NCBI RefSeq assembly: GCF_900116425.1
Contig: NZ_FPAS01000001.1
Location: 1,374,085-1,438,084, forward strand
Direction of reading: 5' to 3'
DNA length: 64,000 nucleotides
DNA from: Lishizhenia tianjinensis
GTDB lineage: Bacteria > Bacteroidota > Bacteroidia > Flavobacteriales_D > Crocinitomicaceae
The notes below the pieces were generated by a model. It saw nothing but the letters and a program-made list of their open reading frames with translations, did not search any database and was not told the DNA's origin. The translations under genes were made by a program, and so were the position numbers. Shown here piece after piece: positions 32,762 to 41,234 of the stretch; the first letter of the stretch is position 1; each line of letters begins with the position of its first letter.

Positions 32762-33625
32762 CTAAAATAGTTTTTCTCTGAAATCTGTAGATTCTTCTTC
32801 TGTGATCAAACCTAATTTCTTAAGGTAACGCACGGTTTTTTCGAAAGCCAACGGATATTCAATTCCTTTGTAATTCCAATCGGTTTCTTCTAACCAGCTT
32901 TGTACGTGAGAGCTTCTTAAATTATATCTCCAAGAAATTACATCTATGATGTTTTCCATGGTTTTCATCTCCTCGGCCTTTTGGTTTACTACCTCACACA
33001 TTTCTTTGAGCTTATCGAAATGCTTTTCGTAAATATCTGTTCTTACCGCTATACAGAAACATGGCCAAGGCGTAACGACCTCATCTATGTATCTACATTT
33101 CTTTTGCTCTGTGTATGGGTGCGTTGTATATTTCTCCCACAAAAAGGCTTGTGCTTCGTTATTTTCTAGCGCCCAAAGACCTCCGTAAACATCACCAATT
33201 ACATTGAATTTAAGATTGTCTGTTGGCCATCCTTGCTGATCGGCTAATACGTAAGCCATCAATTGAGATCCTGAACCGGAACGCGAAATAGCGTAGGTTC
33301 CGTCTTTTAAATCTGCAACCTTTTTGATATCTGATTTGTAAGGAACATGTATCCCCCAACGCAAAGGTGAAGTAACATATACCTGAATGATTTTGGCGTC
33401 CAATCCTTGGAGTATAGCTTTGGTAATACCTTCTGTTAATAATACCGCTACATCTAAAGATTTTTGTTCAAGTCCTCGGATCATTTGGCCCGTTCCTCCT
33501 CCCATGTCTTCCCAGTGCAGTCGTAATCCAACTTCTCTGAATTTCCCATCTTCTATGGCTAACTTCCATGGCAGGTTAAAGTGTTCTGGAACACCGCCTA
33601 CTTTCAATCCTACTAAATCATTCAT
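32762..33625 (-). CDS. Substrate-binding-domain protein without signal peptide (NMT1/THI5-like)
   Basis: 287 residues with a type II periplasmic-binding fold (GLKVGGVPEHFNLPWKLAI, then GGTGQMIRGLEQKSLDVAVL, KVADLKDGTYAISRSGSGSQ). The fold is that of the NMT1/THI5/SsuA group, probably the Ca3427-like subgroup. Unlike transport receptors it has no signal peptide or lipobox, so it should stay in the cytoplasm and act as an enzyme or ligand sensor rather than an importer partner. The adjacent ABC gene encodes an exporter-type half transporter, not a matching permease. Ligand unknown. Co-transcribed with menD, which hints at a metabolic role. Confidence 0.7.
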   Translation of the reverse strand: MNDLVGLKVGGVPEHFNLPWKLAIEDGKFREVGLRLHWEDMGGGTGQMIRGLEQKSLDVAVLLTEGITKAILQGLDAKIIQVYVTSPLRWGIHVPYKSDIKKVADLKDGTYAISRSGSGSQLMAYVLADQQGWPTDNLKFNVIGDVYGGLWALENNEAQAFLWEKYTTHPYTEQKKCRYIDEVVTPWPCFCIAVRTDIYEKHFDKLKEMCEVVNQKAEEMKTMENIIDVISWRYNLRSSHVQSWLEETDWNYKGIEYPLAFEKTVRYLKKLGLITEEESTDFREKLF

Positions 33626-33630
33626 CTTGT

Positions 33631-35412
33631 TTATTTTTCATTCTCGAGAAACTGCTTTTCGTACAAGTTCTTGTAATAACCATCTTGTTCTAACAAACTC
33701 TGGTGATTGCCCTGTTCTACAATTTCTCCTTTCTCCAACACTACTATTTTGTCGGCATTTTGTATGGTTGATAGTCTGTGCGCTATGACTATACTTGTTC
33801 TTCCTTGGGTTAACTTCTCTGTAGCTTTTTGGATGAGTTCTTCACTTTCCCCGTCCACGCTAGAAGTTGCTTCATCTAAAACTAATATATGTGGGTTGTA
33901 AACGTAAGCTCTAATGAAAGAAAGTAGCTGTCTTTGTCCTACCGACAACACTCCACCGCGCTCTCCCACTTGATAATTGTAATCTCCTGGCAAACGCATA
34001 ATGAAATCGTGGGCACCTACTTCTTTAGCAGCTTCTATTACTTGCTCTCTGCTAATGCTTTCATCTCCCAAGGTAATATTATTGTGTATGCTATCCGAAA
34101 ATAAGAAAACATCTTGTAAGACAATAGAGATATTTCTGCGCAAGTAGGACAAATCCATTTCACGTATGTCTGTATCTCCTACTTTAATACTTCCCTTCTG
34201 GAATTCGTAAAAACGCGCCAGTAGATTTACAATAGACGACTTCCCTGCTCCAGTTGCTCCAACAAAGGCTACCGTTGAGTTGGGCTGAATATCTAAATTG
34301 ATGTTTTTCAAGACCCAGTCTTCCTTTACATAAGCAAAATTGACATCTTTTAAATGTATGGTTTGTTGAAAATCAACTTCCTTCACCGCTCCAGAATCAT
34401 CTATATGCTCGGTTAAATCCAAAGTTTCGAATACACGTTCTGCCCTCACAATACCACGTTGCAATACGTTGAACTTATCGGCTAACTGTCGAATAGGTCT
34501 GTACAACAAACTCACATACATCGTAAAGGATAGTACCGTTCCAACTAGGTTAGTTTTACTCTCAATATCATCTCCAGAAACCAAAACTGCCATATAAACC
34601 AACAAGGCAGAAATGGACAAAGAACTCAATATCTCCACCAAAGGGAAGAAAATAGAAAAGGCCCAAATGGCATCTATGTGCGATTTTAAATGGGCTTTAT
34701 TGATGGTGTCAAATTTATTCGACTCAATTTTTTCTCTAGAGAACATTTGGAGTATGGCCATTCCCGTTAAACGTTCTTGTACGAAGGTATTTAATCTATT
34801 CACCGCTACACGTTCTTTCTGGAAGGCTGATTTCATTGCTTTTGCGAAAACTTTTGTAGCGAAAAGTAACAATGGAATTGGGATCAACACCAACAAGGTA
34901 AGCGTGGCATCCATGTAAATCATGAAACCTAAAATGGCTGCAAGGGATAATAAATCACCTATGATGTTAATCAAACCTTGAGAGAAAACTTCAGAAACGG
35001 CTTCTATATCTGATACGGAACGCGTAACAATGGTACCAATAGGAGTTTTGTCGAAATACTTCATCTTAAACCCTACCATGTGTTTGTACAACTTCTTGCG
35101 CAAATCTCTAATAATGGATTGCGCCAACAAGTTTGAGAAATAGGTAGAAAAGTACATGAACACAGCCTGAAGCATAAGCACACCACCGGCCAACATGATC
35201 CAGTACATCAATTTTTCGGCGCTCTGTGTTTCCTCGGCCACCGCATAAGTATTGATGGCATATCCTAAGATTGAAGGATTTAAGGGAGCAAGTCCTGCAA
35301 GAATTATGGTAAAAAGTAAAGAAAGAATAAGGTACAAACGGTAAGGTTTGGCGTGGGCCAACAACCTTTTGAAAATACCAAAATCTACTTTTCTAGCGCT
35401 TTTATCAGACAT
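33631..35412 (-). CDS. MsbA-like ABC exporter (fused permease and ATPase)
   Basis: 593 residues: six predicted membrane helices in the first 320 residues (YLILSLLFTIILAGLAP, GDLLSLAAILGFMIYMDATL), then a nucleotide-binding domain with Walker A VGATGAGKSS, Q loop, signature LSVGQRQLLSF, Walker B ILVLDEATSSVD and switch His AHRLST. Homodimeric exporters of this group move lipids, lipopolysaccharide precursors or drugs; the substrate cannot be told. First gene of the operon with the binding protein and menD. A TATTTTTG -7 box at 35417-35424 lies so close to the ATG that the mRNA may be nearly leaderless. Confidence 0.88.
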   Translation of the reverse strand: MSDKSARKVDFGIFKRLLAHAKPYRLYLILSLLFTIILAGLAPLNPSILGYAINTYAVAEETQSAEKLMYWIMLAGGVLMLQAVFMYFSTYFSNLLAQSIIRDLRKKLYKHMVGFKMKYFDKTPIGTIVTRSVSDIEAVSEVFSQGLINIIGDLLSLAAILGFMIYMDATLTLLVLIPIPLLLFATKVFAKAMKSAFQKERVAVNRLNTFVQERLTGMAILQMFSREKIESNKFDTINKAHLKSHIDAIWAFSIFFPLVEILSSLSISALLVYMAVLVSGDDIESKTNLVGTVLSFTMYVSLLYRPIRQLADKFNVLQRGIVRAERVFETLDLTEHIDDSGAVKEVDFQQTIHLKDVNFAYVKEDWVLKNINLDIQPNSTVAFVGATGAGKSSIVNLLARFYEFQKGSIKVGDTDIREMDLSYLRRNISIVLQDVFLFSDSIHNNITLGDESISREQVIEAAKEVGAHDFIMRLPGDYNYQVGERGGVLSVGQRQLLSFIRAYVYNPHILVLDEATSSVDGESEELIQKATEKLTQGRTSIVIAHRLSTIQNADKIVVLEKGEIVEQGNHQSLLEQDGYYKNLYEKQFLENEK

Positions 35413-35416
35413 GGCG

Positions 35417-35424
35417 CAAAAATA
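35417..35424 (-). promoter_or_regulatory. -7 promoter element of the ABC/PBP/menD operon
   Basis: On the minus strand TATTTTTG (exact TAnnTTTG) ends 5 bases before the ATG at 35412, implying a leaderless or very short-leader transcript. Confidence 0.35.
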
Positions 35425-35465
35425 ACTTGGATTGCAAAGAATAAAAATGTTTTTCCCCGAAAAAG

Positions 35466-35526
35466 TTACCTCTAAATGACAATTATCAAAAAGTTATTTC
35501 CCCCGGACTGTAAAACGGAGAGGTAA
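35466..35526. other. Inverted repeat in the menD-operon/upp intergenic region
   Basis: TTACCTCT (35466-35473) pairs perfectly with AGAGGTAA (35519-35526), enclosing a smaller CCG/CGG hairpin. The remaining part of the 279-base gap contains several short hairpins but no recognisable riboswitch. It could be a upp leader or an operator; function unknown. Confidence 0.3.
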
Positions 35527-35691
35527 ACCTTTTTAAACGCGGGTCATTCAAGCTTCCCAAAGGCTAAAAACAACATCTTTTGGGTCCTTTTCAGACCTTA
35601 ACAACAAGAGCTTCAAGGAGCTAAAGATTAAAGCCAATTTTCTCGGGAGAATAGCCTAAGATTTAATATCTTTAAAACAAAGAAAAGCCCT

Positions 35692-36339
35692 ATGATTCAC
35701 GATCTCAGTAAAACACATTCTATCTTCAATAATTTCATGGCGGAAATCAGAGATGTAGAAATCCAAAAAGACTCTATGCGCTTTCGCCGCAACTTGGAAA
35801 GGACAGCTGAAATACTCGGTTATGAACTTTCTAAGAAGTTGAATTACTCGAAAAAATCGGTAACTACACCTTTGGGTATTGCACAAGTTGACACCTTAGA
35901 TACAGAATTGGTTTTAGCCACAATTTTAAGAGCTGGACTTCCCATGCATCAAGGATTATTGAATATTTTTGACAAAGCAGATTCGGCTTTTGTGAGTGCG
36001 TATAGAAAGCACAAGAGTGGTGAGGAGTTTGAAATCAGGGTAGAATATTTGGCTGCACCGAGTATAGATAAAAAGGACCTGATTATTTCTGACCCTATGC
36101 TCGCAACTGGGAGTTCTATGGTGACCGTATATAAAGAGCTTTTAAAAAACGGTAATCCAAGAAAAACTCATATCATTGCAGGCATTGCCGCTCCAGAAGC
36201 AATAGAATATGTGCAAAAACATTTGCCCCCAACAACAGAAATTTGGGTAGGTGCCATAGACGATGAGCTTACGGCGCATTCTTACATCGTTCCCGGTTGT
36301 GGAGATGCAGGAGACATTGCCTTTGGAGATAAATTATAA
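35692..36339 (+). CDS. upp: Uracil phosphoribosyltransferase Upp
   Basis: 215 residues. Salvages uracil to UMP using PRPP. Diagnostic segments: RRNLERTAEILGYELSKKL, ILRAGLPMHQGLL, the PRPP-binding loop IISDPMLATGSSMV (DPMLATG), and the C-terminal uracil-binding stretch SYIVPGCGDAGDIAFGDK. Length is normal. It is followed after 6 bases by a small membrane-protein gene and then a nucleotidase gene, so the three may form an operon. Confidence 0.95.
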   Translation: MIHDLSKTHSIFNNFMAEIRDVEIQKDSMRFRRNLERTAEILGYELSKKLNYSKKSVTTPLGIAQVDTLDTELVLATILRAGLPMHQGLLNIFDKADSAFVSAYRKHKSGEEFEIRVEYLAAPSIDKKDLIISDPMLATGSSMVTVYKELLKNGNPRKTHIIAGIAAPEAIEYVQKHLPPTTEIWVGAIDDELTAHSYIVPGCGDAGDIAFGDKL

Positions 36340-36345
36340 AGTTAT

Positions 36346-36828
36346 ATGTGGAAATACCTCACCATTGTAGGTTTGGCTTCGTTCAAATTTATGTTCTCGC
36401 CCCTAGCCGGTGAAAAGTTGGGTTTAACTTTCTTAGAGTCTTTTTTTAGTACCCTGGTAGGAGCACTTATCTCCTGGGGTGTTTTTTATTTCATGAGTGA
36501 ATATTTCATGCGACGAAATCACGCTAAAAAAGTAGAGAAATACAAAAAAGCATTAGCTACGAATGATCCCAATTATAAACGACCAAAGAACTTTACGCGA
36601 CTGAATAAAACCATCGTTAAGGTGAAAACAACCTTAGGTATTTACATTACTTGTTGGTTGGTTCCCTTGTTTTTAAGTATACCTATAGGCTCAATTATTT
36701 GCGCCAAATTTTACGGACATCACAAGAAAACACCTTACCTCATCTTGGCAGGTATAGTATTGAACACTTTCTTGTTGTGCTGTATTTGGTATTTTGTTGG
36801 TGGAATGGTAGATGTGAAAGCGAATTAA
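36346..36828 (+). CDS. Small membrane protein of unknown function
   Basis: 160 residues with about four predicted membrane helices: FLESFFSTLVGALISWGVFY, a basic cytoplasmic loop (RRNHAKKVEKYKKALATND), then TLGIYITCWLVPLFLSIPIG and YLILAGIVLNTFLLCCIWYF. No signal peptide cleavage site, no motif I recognise. Short gaps on both sides (6 bases after upp, about 12 before the nucleotidase ATG) suggest co-transcription. Confidence 0.65.
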   Translation: MWKYLTIVGLASFKFMFSPLAGEKLGLTFLESFFSTLVGALISWGVFYFMSEYFMRRNHAKKVEKYKKALATNDPNYKRPKNFTRLNKTIVKVKTTLGIYITCWLVPLFLSIPIGSIICAKFYGHHKKTPYLILAGIVLNTFLLCCIWYFVGGMVDVKAN

Positions 36829-36840
36829 TTGTGGAGAGCG

Positions 36841-37548
36841 ATGAAAATTAAACACGTATTTTTTGATTTAGACAGAACACTTTGGGATTTTGAAAAAAAC
36901 TCAGAAGTCGCACTATTTGAATTGCACGACAATTTTGAATTGGCCAAACATGCGATTTCACCCGAAGATTTTGTAAAAAAATACAGAGCCATCAATAATA
37001 ATTATTGGAAGCGCTACCGCAAAGGCTATTGCACCAAAGAAGAATTAAGAGTGGGTCGTTTTAAGGATAGTTTCACAGCATTGGGGATAAACCTTTTGAA
37101 AGAAAAACATTTGAACGAGGCAGGCGACTTCTACATTTCGCGTGCACCTTATCAAAAAGAACTTTTCCCTAACACTCTGGAAATGCTTAAAACCCTTAAA
37201 GAATGGGGCATAAAAAAACACATCATCACCAATGGATTTAGTGAGGTGCAATATATTAAACTCAGCAACTGTGGTTTGATAGAATACTTTGATGTGATTG
37301 TGTGCTCGGATGAATTTGGTCAAAATAAACCCCACCCTAGTATTTTCGAACACGCCTTAAAACAAGCTGGAGCACAAGCCCATGAATCCATCATGATAGG
37401 TGATGATTTACACGTAGATGTATTGGGTGCACAAGCGGTTGGTATCGAAGGGGTATTGTTTGATCCAGAAGAAAAATTCACCCAACGCAATGGTATATTG
37501 AAAATTTCTGATTTACAAGAGCTGCCAGATTTGGTGATGAATTACTAA
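36841..37548 (+). CDS. YjjG-family noncanonical pyrimidine nucleotidase (HAD superfamily)
   Basis: About 235 residues. HAD motif I FFDLDRTLWDF with the nucleophilic Asp, motif II in IITNGFSEVQ, motif III Lys in SDEFGQNKPHP, motif IV MIGDDLHVDVLGAQ. These and the cap region fit YjjG/YfnB-type 5'-nucleotidases that remove damaged pyrimidine nucleotides, a sensible partner for upp. I start at ATG 36841; an in-frame TTG lies 12 bases upstream next to the previous stop. Cytoplasmic. Confidence 0.85.
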   Translation: MKIKHVFFDLDRTLWDFEKNSEVALFELHDNFELAKHAISPEDFVKKYRAINNNYWKRYRKGYCTKEELRVGRFKDSFTALGINLLKEKHLNEAGDFYISRAPYQKELFPNTLEMLKTLKEWGIKKHIITNGFSEVQYIKLSNCGLIEYFDVIVCSDEFGQNKPHPSIFEHALKQAGAQAHESIMIGDDLHVDVLGAQAVGIEGVLFDPEEKFTQRNGILKISDLQELPDLVMNY

Positions 37549-37564
37549 AACAACTCCTTCAACT

Positions 37565-38083
37565 TTATTTCAACCCCAAAGCAAAAACTTCTACGGGCAT
37601 ATTTAGGTAGGTGGTTTGTTCTGTGCTTTCCATTCCATTTTTCTGGGCGACTTTTTTAGAAGGATGATTGTCTACATGTATGATGGAAATGATTCTGTCT
37701 ATATCTAATTTTTCCTGGGCATAAGCTTTTACACAAGCCGTCATTTCTGAAGCATATCCTTTTTGCCAATACTTGGGTTTAACAGAATAAGCCAATTCGT
37801 ACTCCTTTTTACCATTGATTTCTCGGGGAATAATTCCGCATACGCCTACGATGTCACCCGTTGCTTTATCTATACTTGCCAACAAGCCCAAATTTTCATT
37901 TTCGTAACGTGGGAATTGTTTTTCTATCCACTCCTCTGCCATTTCTTTGTGCGTCTTGCAAGCTTCTATCCCTAAAAAGTGCAAAGAATTGTTGTTCTCA
38001 AAAAATTCGGCCCAAGAATTTACATCCTCTTTTTCCATGGGACGAAGGTTCAAACGTGCTGTAGATAAATTGAAGTAATCCAT
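37565..38083 (-). CDS. GNAT N-acetyltransferase (RimJ/RimL-like)
   Basis: 172 residues. Typical order for the ribosomal-protein-type GNAT group: TARLNLRPMEKEDVNSWAEF at the N-terminus, central strand GVCGIIPREINGKKEYELAY, the acetyl-CoA loop PKYWQKGYASEM (Q/R-x-x-G-x-G/A-like), and DNHPSKKVAQKNGM near the end. Acceptor unknown. Convergent with the nucleotidase gene (16-base gap). Downstream, on the other side, begins a repeat-containing spacer. Confidence 0.85.
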   Translation of the reverse strand: MDYFNLSTARLNLRPMEKEDVNSWAEFFENNNSLHFLGIEACKTHKEMAEEWIEKQFPRYENENLGLLASIDKATGDIVGVCGIIPREINGKKEYELAYSVKPKYWQKGYASEMTACVKAYAQEKLDIDRIISIIHVDNHPSKKVAQKNGMESTEQTTYLNMPVEVFALGLK

Positions 38084-38125
38084 ACCTACAAGTTAAGCAG
38101 AAAGGAGTTTAGAATGAATATTTTT

Positions 38126-38306
38126 TAGATGGCTAGATACCTAGATTTCTAGATCGCTAGACAAAAATTTAGAAATTTAGATTTTTAGACGGTTAGACTT
38201 TTAGAAGGATGGAGCCCGAGAATATTAGAAAGCAGGGCGTGGTGTTAACCACAAAGGGCTGAAAGATATTACACGGAGAACACAAAGTAAAATGATGTTT
38301 TTATTG
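38126..38306 (-). repeat. Intergenic repeat copy 1
   Basis: An A+T-rich part made of short TTTAGA/CTAGA-like units is followed by a conserved core (GCAGGGCGTGGTGTTAACC, then CACAAAGGG and ACACGGAGAACACAAAG). The core matches copies 2 (43850-44000) and 3 (44641-44782); about ten differences in about 107 bases against copy 2 by my count. A terminator hairpin follows at 38352. It fills most of the 38084-38384 spacer; no gene seen there. Confidence 0.85.
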
Positions 38307-38351
38307 AATTTTAGATTAAAAGGTTCTCGAGCGGAGCCGAGAGATGAATCA

Positions 38352-38379
38352 CAAAAAACCGCTGCGCTAACACCGGTTT
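38352..38379 (-). terminator. Terminator of the three-gene T9SS operon
   Basis: On the minus strand AAAACCG, a 12-base loop, CGGTTTT, then more T. The same ACCG/CGGT hairpin recurs at the matching place after repeat copies 2 and 3. Confidence 0.6.
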
Positions 38380-38384
38380 TCTGC

Positions 38385-40142
38385 CTATTGCTTTACTATT
38401 TTATAGCTTTCTGTGGTATTGTCTCCTTCAACTTCTAATAAATAAACTCCTGTAGCAATGTGCGACAAATCTAAGACATGGTTCCCATTAGTTCCAGGAA
38501 GTGTTGATCTGTGTACCAATTTCCCTTTGAGATCAAAGACAACAAATTTAGCATTGGGTTGGAAAAATTTATATTCAAGTGTATATATACCAGAGGAAGG
38601 ATTGGGATATATGAGTAATCCATTGGGCGAAATATCTATTTGAATTTTCTGTAAATAACTCGTATCCAAACCAGCATCACAGGTAATGGGTTTTATTCTT
38701 AACTCATATTCTCCTCCAACCTCATAAATATGCTTAATAGTATCTGTAGAATTATGAACAATTTGAGTAATACCATCACCATAATCTATAAACAGTGAAT
38801 CAAAATAACTTGAATTATTTTGGATGATTAGCTGGTTCTCGGTAATGCTTGTTTGGATATCTAGCTCAGGAGCATCTAAATAGCCTAAACAATTCGTTTT
38901 AAATACATAGGCGAATTCATAAGGTTTTCCCTCTAAATAAAAATTATGATTCAATAATTTTCCGCATCCATAGATCTCATTGTTGTATACAACAATTCTA
39001 TAGGTGCAATATGTGACAGAATTGTCTCCATAATGTTTATAATTTCTGGCCCAATTTAAATCACCATAAACTGTCCTATTTTGTAATTCGAAAGTTCTAT
39101 GGGTTAGAGAGTCGCCGGGTTCATACCTCGAGAGTGATAGAACTATTTCATTGTTCTTGTTTAGAACTAAATCATTAACCAAAGTTTCACTACCCAAACT
39201 AGTTAAATGAAAAGGAATTAAGTTTTTTTTCCAAACGATACTGTCTGCATTAAAACTGTAACAAAAAAGATTAAAATCGTAAAAGGTATTTTGTACTCCT
39301 ATTGAGGAATTAGAGAAAGTAAAAACAACAGCAGTATCTAAGTCTAATAGACCGTAGCCTCCTAAATTTTTTAGAGTAGGGTTAATTTTTTTTGAGAATA
39401 CAAGATTTAAATTAGAATCAAATTCTTTAATGAACATATAAGAAGCCCCATTTTGAACTTCGAATTCAATAAAATTATAGGTTATTAATATATTTCCATT
39501 ATTTCGGTTTAAAATTTTACCTAAGCGAAAGCCCTCTTTTTCATCTGTTAATTGAACGTTTTTGATCTGTTCAATTTCAAAATCATCGGTAATTTTTATA
39601 AAATCAATACTTGATTTTATATAGGAAGTATCAGTTGTTGGTCTGGCAGAATTGACTAATAAGGTAAATGTGGAATCCAAATTTTGTAAGGTTCTAAGTG
39701 TGTAAGGTTGATAATGATTTACAACTAATGGATATTGTGTGAAGATGGTATCGTGAACTAAATTACCATTTTCATCGGCTTCCATACACTTCAAATAACT
39801 TTGATTAGCATGAAGGTCTACAAAGAATACCATATAATTTCCTCGGTAGTTTTTAAATAATTTTGTTCCATTTGCAGTTGTAATTTGAATAGTTGTATCA
39901 CTATTATTTCCAGTGAAAATATTGTTAATATATCCATTATCTTCAATCTCTTCAATTAATAACGGACTTCTCATGGGTAAATAACCTGAACCTCCAACGA
40001 CCTGAATAGAATTTGAGTCTACAACTATATCACTAAATCCAGAAAAGGAATCTAATACTTGATGATTATAGATTTGAAAGAATTGTGCCTGTCCTGATAG
40101 ATGAACCAGAAAAACAGAAAGGATGAAGAGGATGGTTTTCAT
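38385..40142 (-). CDS. T9SS-secreted beta-propeller/PKD-like surface protein (operon gene 3)
   Basis: 585 residues: signal peptide (FILSVFLVHLSGQAQ), a repeat region of beta-propeller type (about 20-430), the segment FKTNCLGYLDAPE, a short PKD-like domain with IDYGDGITQIVH (about 440-500), and the T9SS sorting domain (LLIYPNPSSGIYTLEY to SYKIVKQ). It has the same layout as the products at 40207-42065 and 42062-43771. No enzyme motif; likely adhesin- or matrix-like. Last gene of the operon, 64 bases after its neighbour. Confidence 0.8.
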   Translation of the reverse strand: MKTILFILSVFLVHLSGQAQFFQIYNHQVLDSFSGFSDIVVDSNSIQVVGGSGYLPMRSPLLIEEIEDNGYINNIFTGNNSDTTIQITTANGTKLFKNYRGNYMVFFVDLHANQSYLKCMEADENGNLVHDTIFTQYPLVVNHYQPYTLRTLQNLDSTFTLLVNSARPTTDTSYIKSSIDFIKITDDFEIEQIKNVQLTDEKEGFRLGKILNRNNGNILITYNFIEFEVQNGASYMFIKEFDSNLNLVFSKKINPTLKNLGGYGLLDLDTAVVFTFSNSSIGVQNTFYDFNLFCYSFNADSIVWKKNLIPFHLTSLGSETLVNDLVLNKNNEIVLSLSRYEPGDSLTHRTFELQNRTVYGDLNWARNYKHYGDNSVTYCTYRIVVYNNEIYGCGKLLNHNFYLEGKPYEFAYVFKTNCLGYLDAPELDIQTSITENQLIIQNNSSYFDSLFIDYGDGITQIVHNSTDTIKHIYEVGGEYELRIKPITCDAGLDTSYLQKIQIDISPNGLLIYPNPSSGIYTLEYKFFQPNAKFVVFDLKGKLVHRSTLPGTNGNHVLDLSHIATGVYLLEVEGDNTTESYKIVKQ

Positions 40143-40206
40143 AACTCTAAAGTTAGTATTTTGTTTTTTAAGATGTAAGACAGTTTTTCTTTTAAAATAA
40201 TTTTAT

Positions 40207-41196
40207 TTACAACACCACCAATTTCTTACAAATCAACTTCTCTTCATGGCTTAAAACGGCAGTATAAGATCCCGCTGATAAATTATTGAGTATGTGATAA
40301 GTTCCTTGTTTTTTTGAAATTGCGACTTCTTGAACAAGTTGGCCTTGAAGATTATAAATTTTAATGACAGGATTTTCAATTGAAATATCTTGGTGAAGGT
40401 AAATGTTAATAAAACTTCCACTATTTGAAGGGTTTGGAAAGATAGTGAAAACACCGTTGTCTCCCTCTATGATATTATCACCGTTTTTGTTTTGTTGCGC
40501 TATAACTTGGTAATGAATTGTATCTGCAATATCCCCACATCCGTGAGCAATTAATGTAACGGTATAATTTCCATAATCAGGATAAGTATGTGATACATGA
40601 GTGGTGTATTCATCTGTATGCAAACTATCTCCATCCCCAAAGTACCAAGTATAGCTTCCAGCCATTGCACTGGTATTTGTAAAGTTGACCAGGTAATTAT
40701 TTTCAGATGAAAATTGTGCACTTGCAATTGGATCTTCTAAAAAGCCCAAACAATTTAACTTAATGGCATACGCATGAAAACAATATTGACCCACACCTAA
40801 AAAGCCGTTATCCGCTGTGGGGATAATATCCCATAAAAAGTTTGAACAGTAATATGGTTCATCAAATACTTTATTGAACAATGTATGTTCCCTTTGCCAT
40901 ATAATATTACCACCCTCATCAAACTTCGTAAAAACGCTTGCAGGAATTCTACCGATATATTGGTTTGTAGTACTGTCGTATGTTTCCACAGATAAGTTTA
41001 CTAGTGAACCCGAAATTGCTATATAATTAGAATCATTGGTTCTTTTCACCTCTCTTATAGCTGCAGATTCACCATTAATACTATCATTGGCATTGATGAA
41101 AAAACTCCATTCTAAGTTGAAGTCCTTATCAAATTTTGATACTTTGTTTAAGTAATCCCACGTACCAACATTGGGAAAATTAGGATCATTTGGCAC
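40207..41196 (-). CDS. C-terminal part of a frameshifted T9SS propeller protein (operon gene 2b)
   Basis: 329 residues in a different frame from 41235-42065. It has no signal peptide; its apparent start (GTG 41196) is arbitrary because the frame is open upstream to about 41300. Contents: the end of a propeller, the shared segment IKLNCLGFLEDP, a PKD-like domain with WYFGDGDSLHTDEYTTHVSH, and a T9SS sorting domain (FTIFPNPSNSGSFINI to CKKLVVL). Adding one base at the A9 tract at 41290-41298 joins it in frame to the N-terminal part, giving about 619 residues, close to its paralogs (585, 569). See the matching entry. Confidence 0.75.
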   Translation of the reverse strand: MPNDPNFPNVGTWDYLNKVSKFDKDFNLEWSFFINANDSINGESAAIREVKRTNDSNYIAISGSLVNLSVETYDSTTNQYIGRIPASVFTKFDEGGNIIWQREHTLFNKVFDEPYYCSNFLWDIIPTADNGFLGVGQYCFHAYAIKLNCLGFLEDPIASAQFSSENNYLVNFTNTSAMAGSYTWYFGDGDSLHTDEYTTHVSHTYPDYGNYTVTLIAHGCGDIADTIHYQVIAQQNKNGDNIIEGDNGVFTIFPNPSNSGSFINIYLHQDISIENPVIKIYNLQGQLVQEVAISKKQGTYHILNNLSAGSYTAVLSHEEKLICKKLVVL

Positions 41197-41234
41197 CCAA
41201 TAGCCTTCCCAATGTGGTAAAATAAGCCCTGTAT

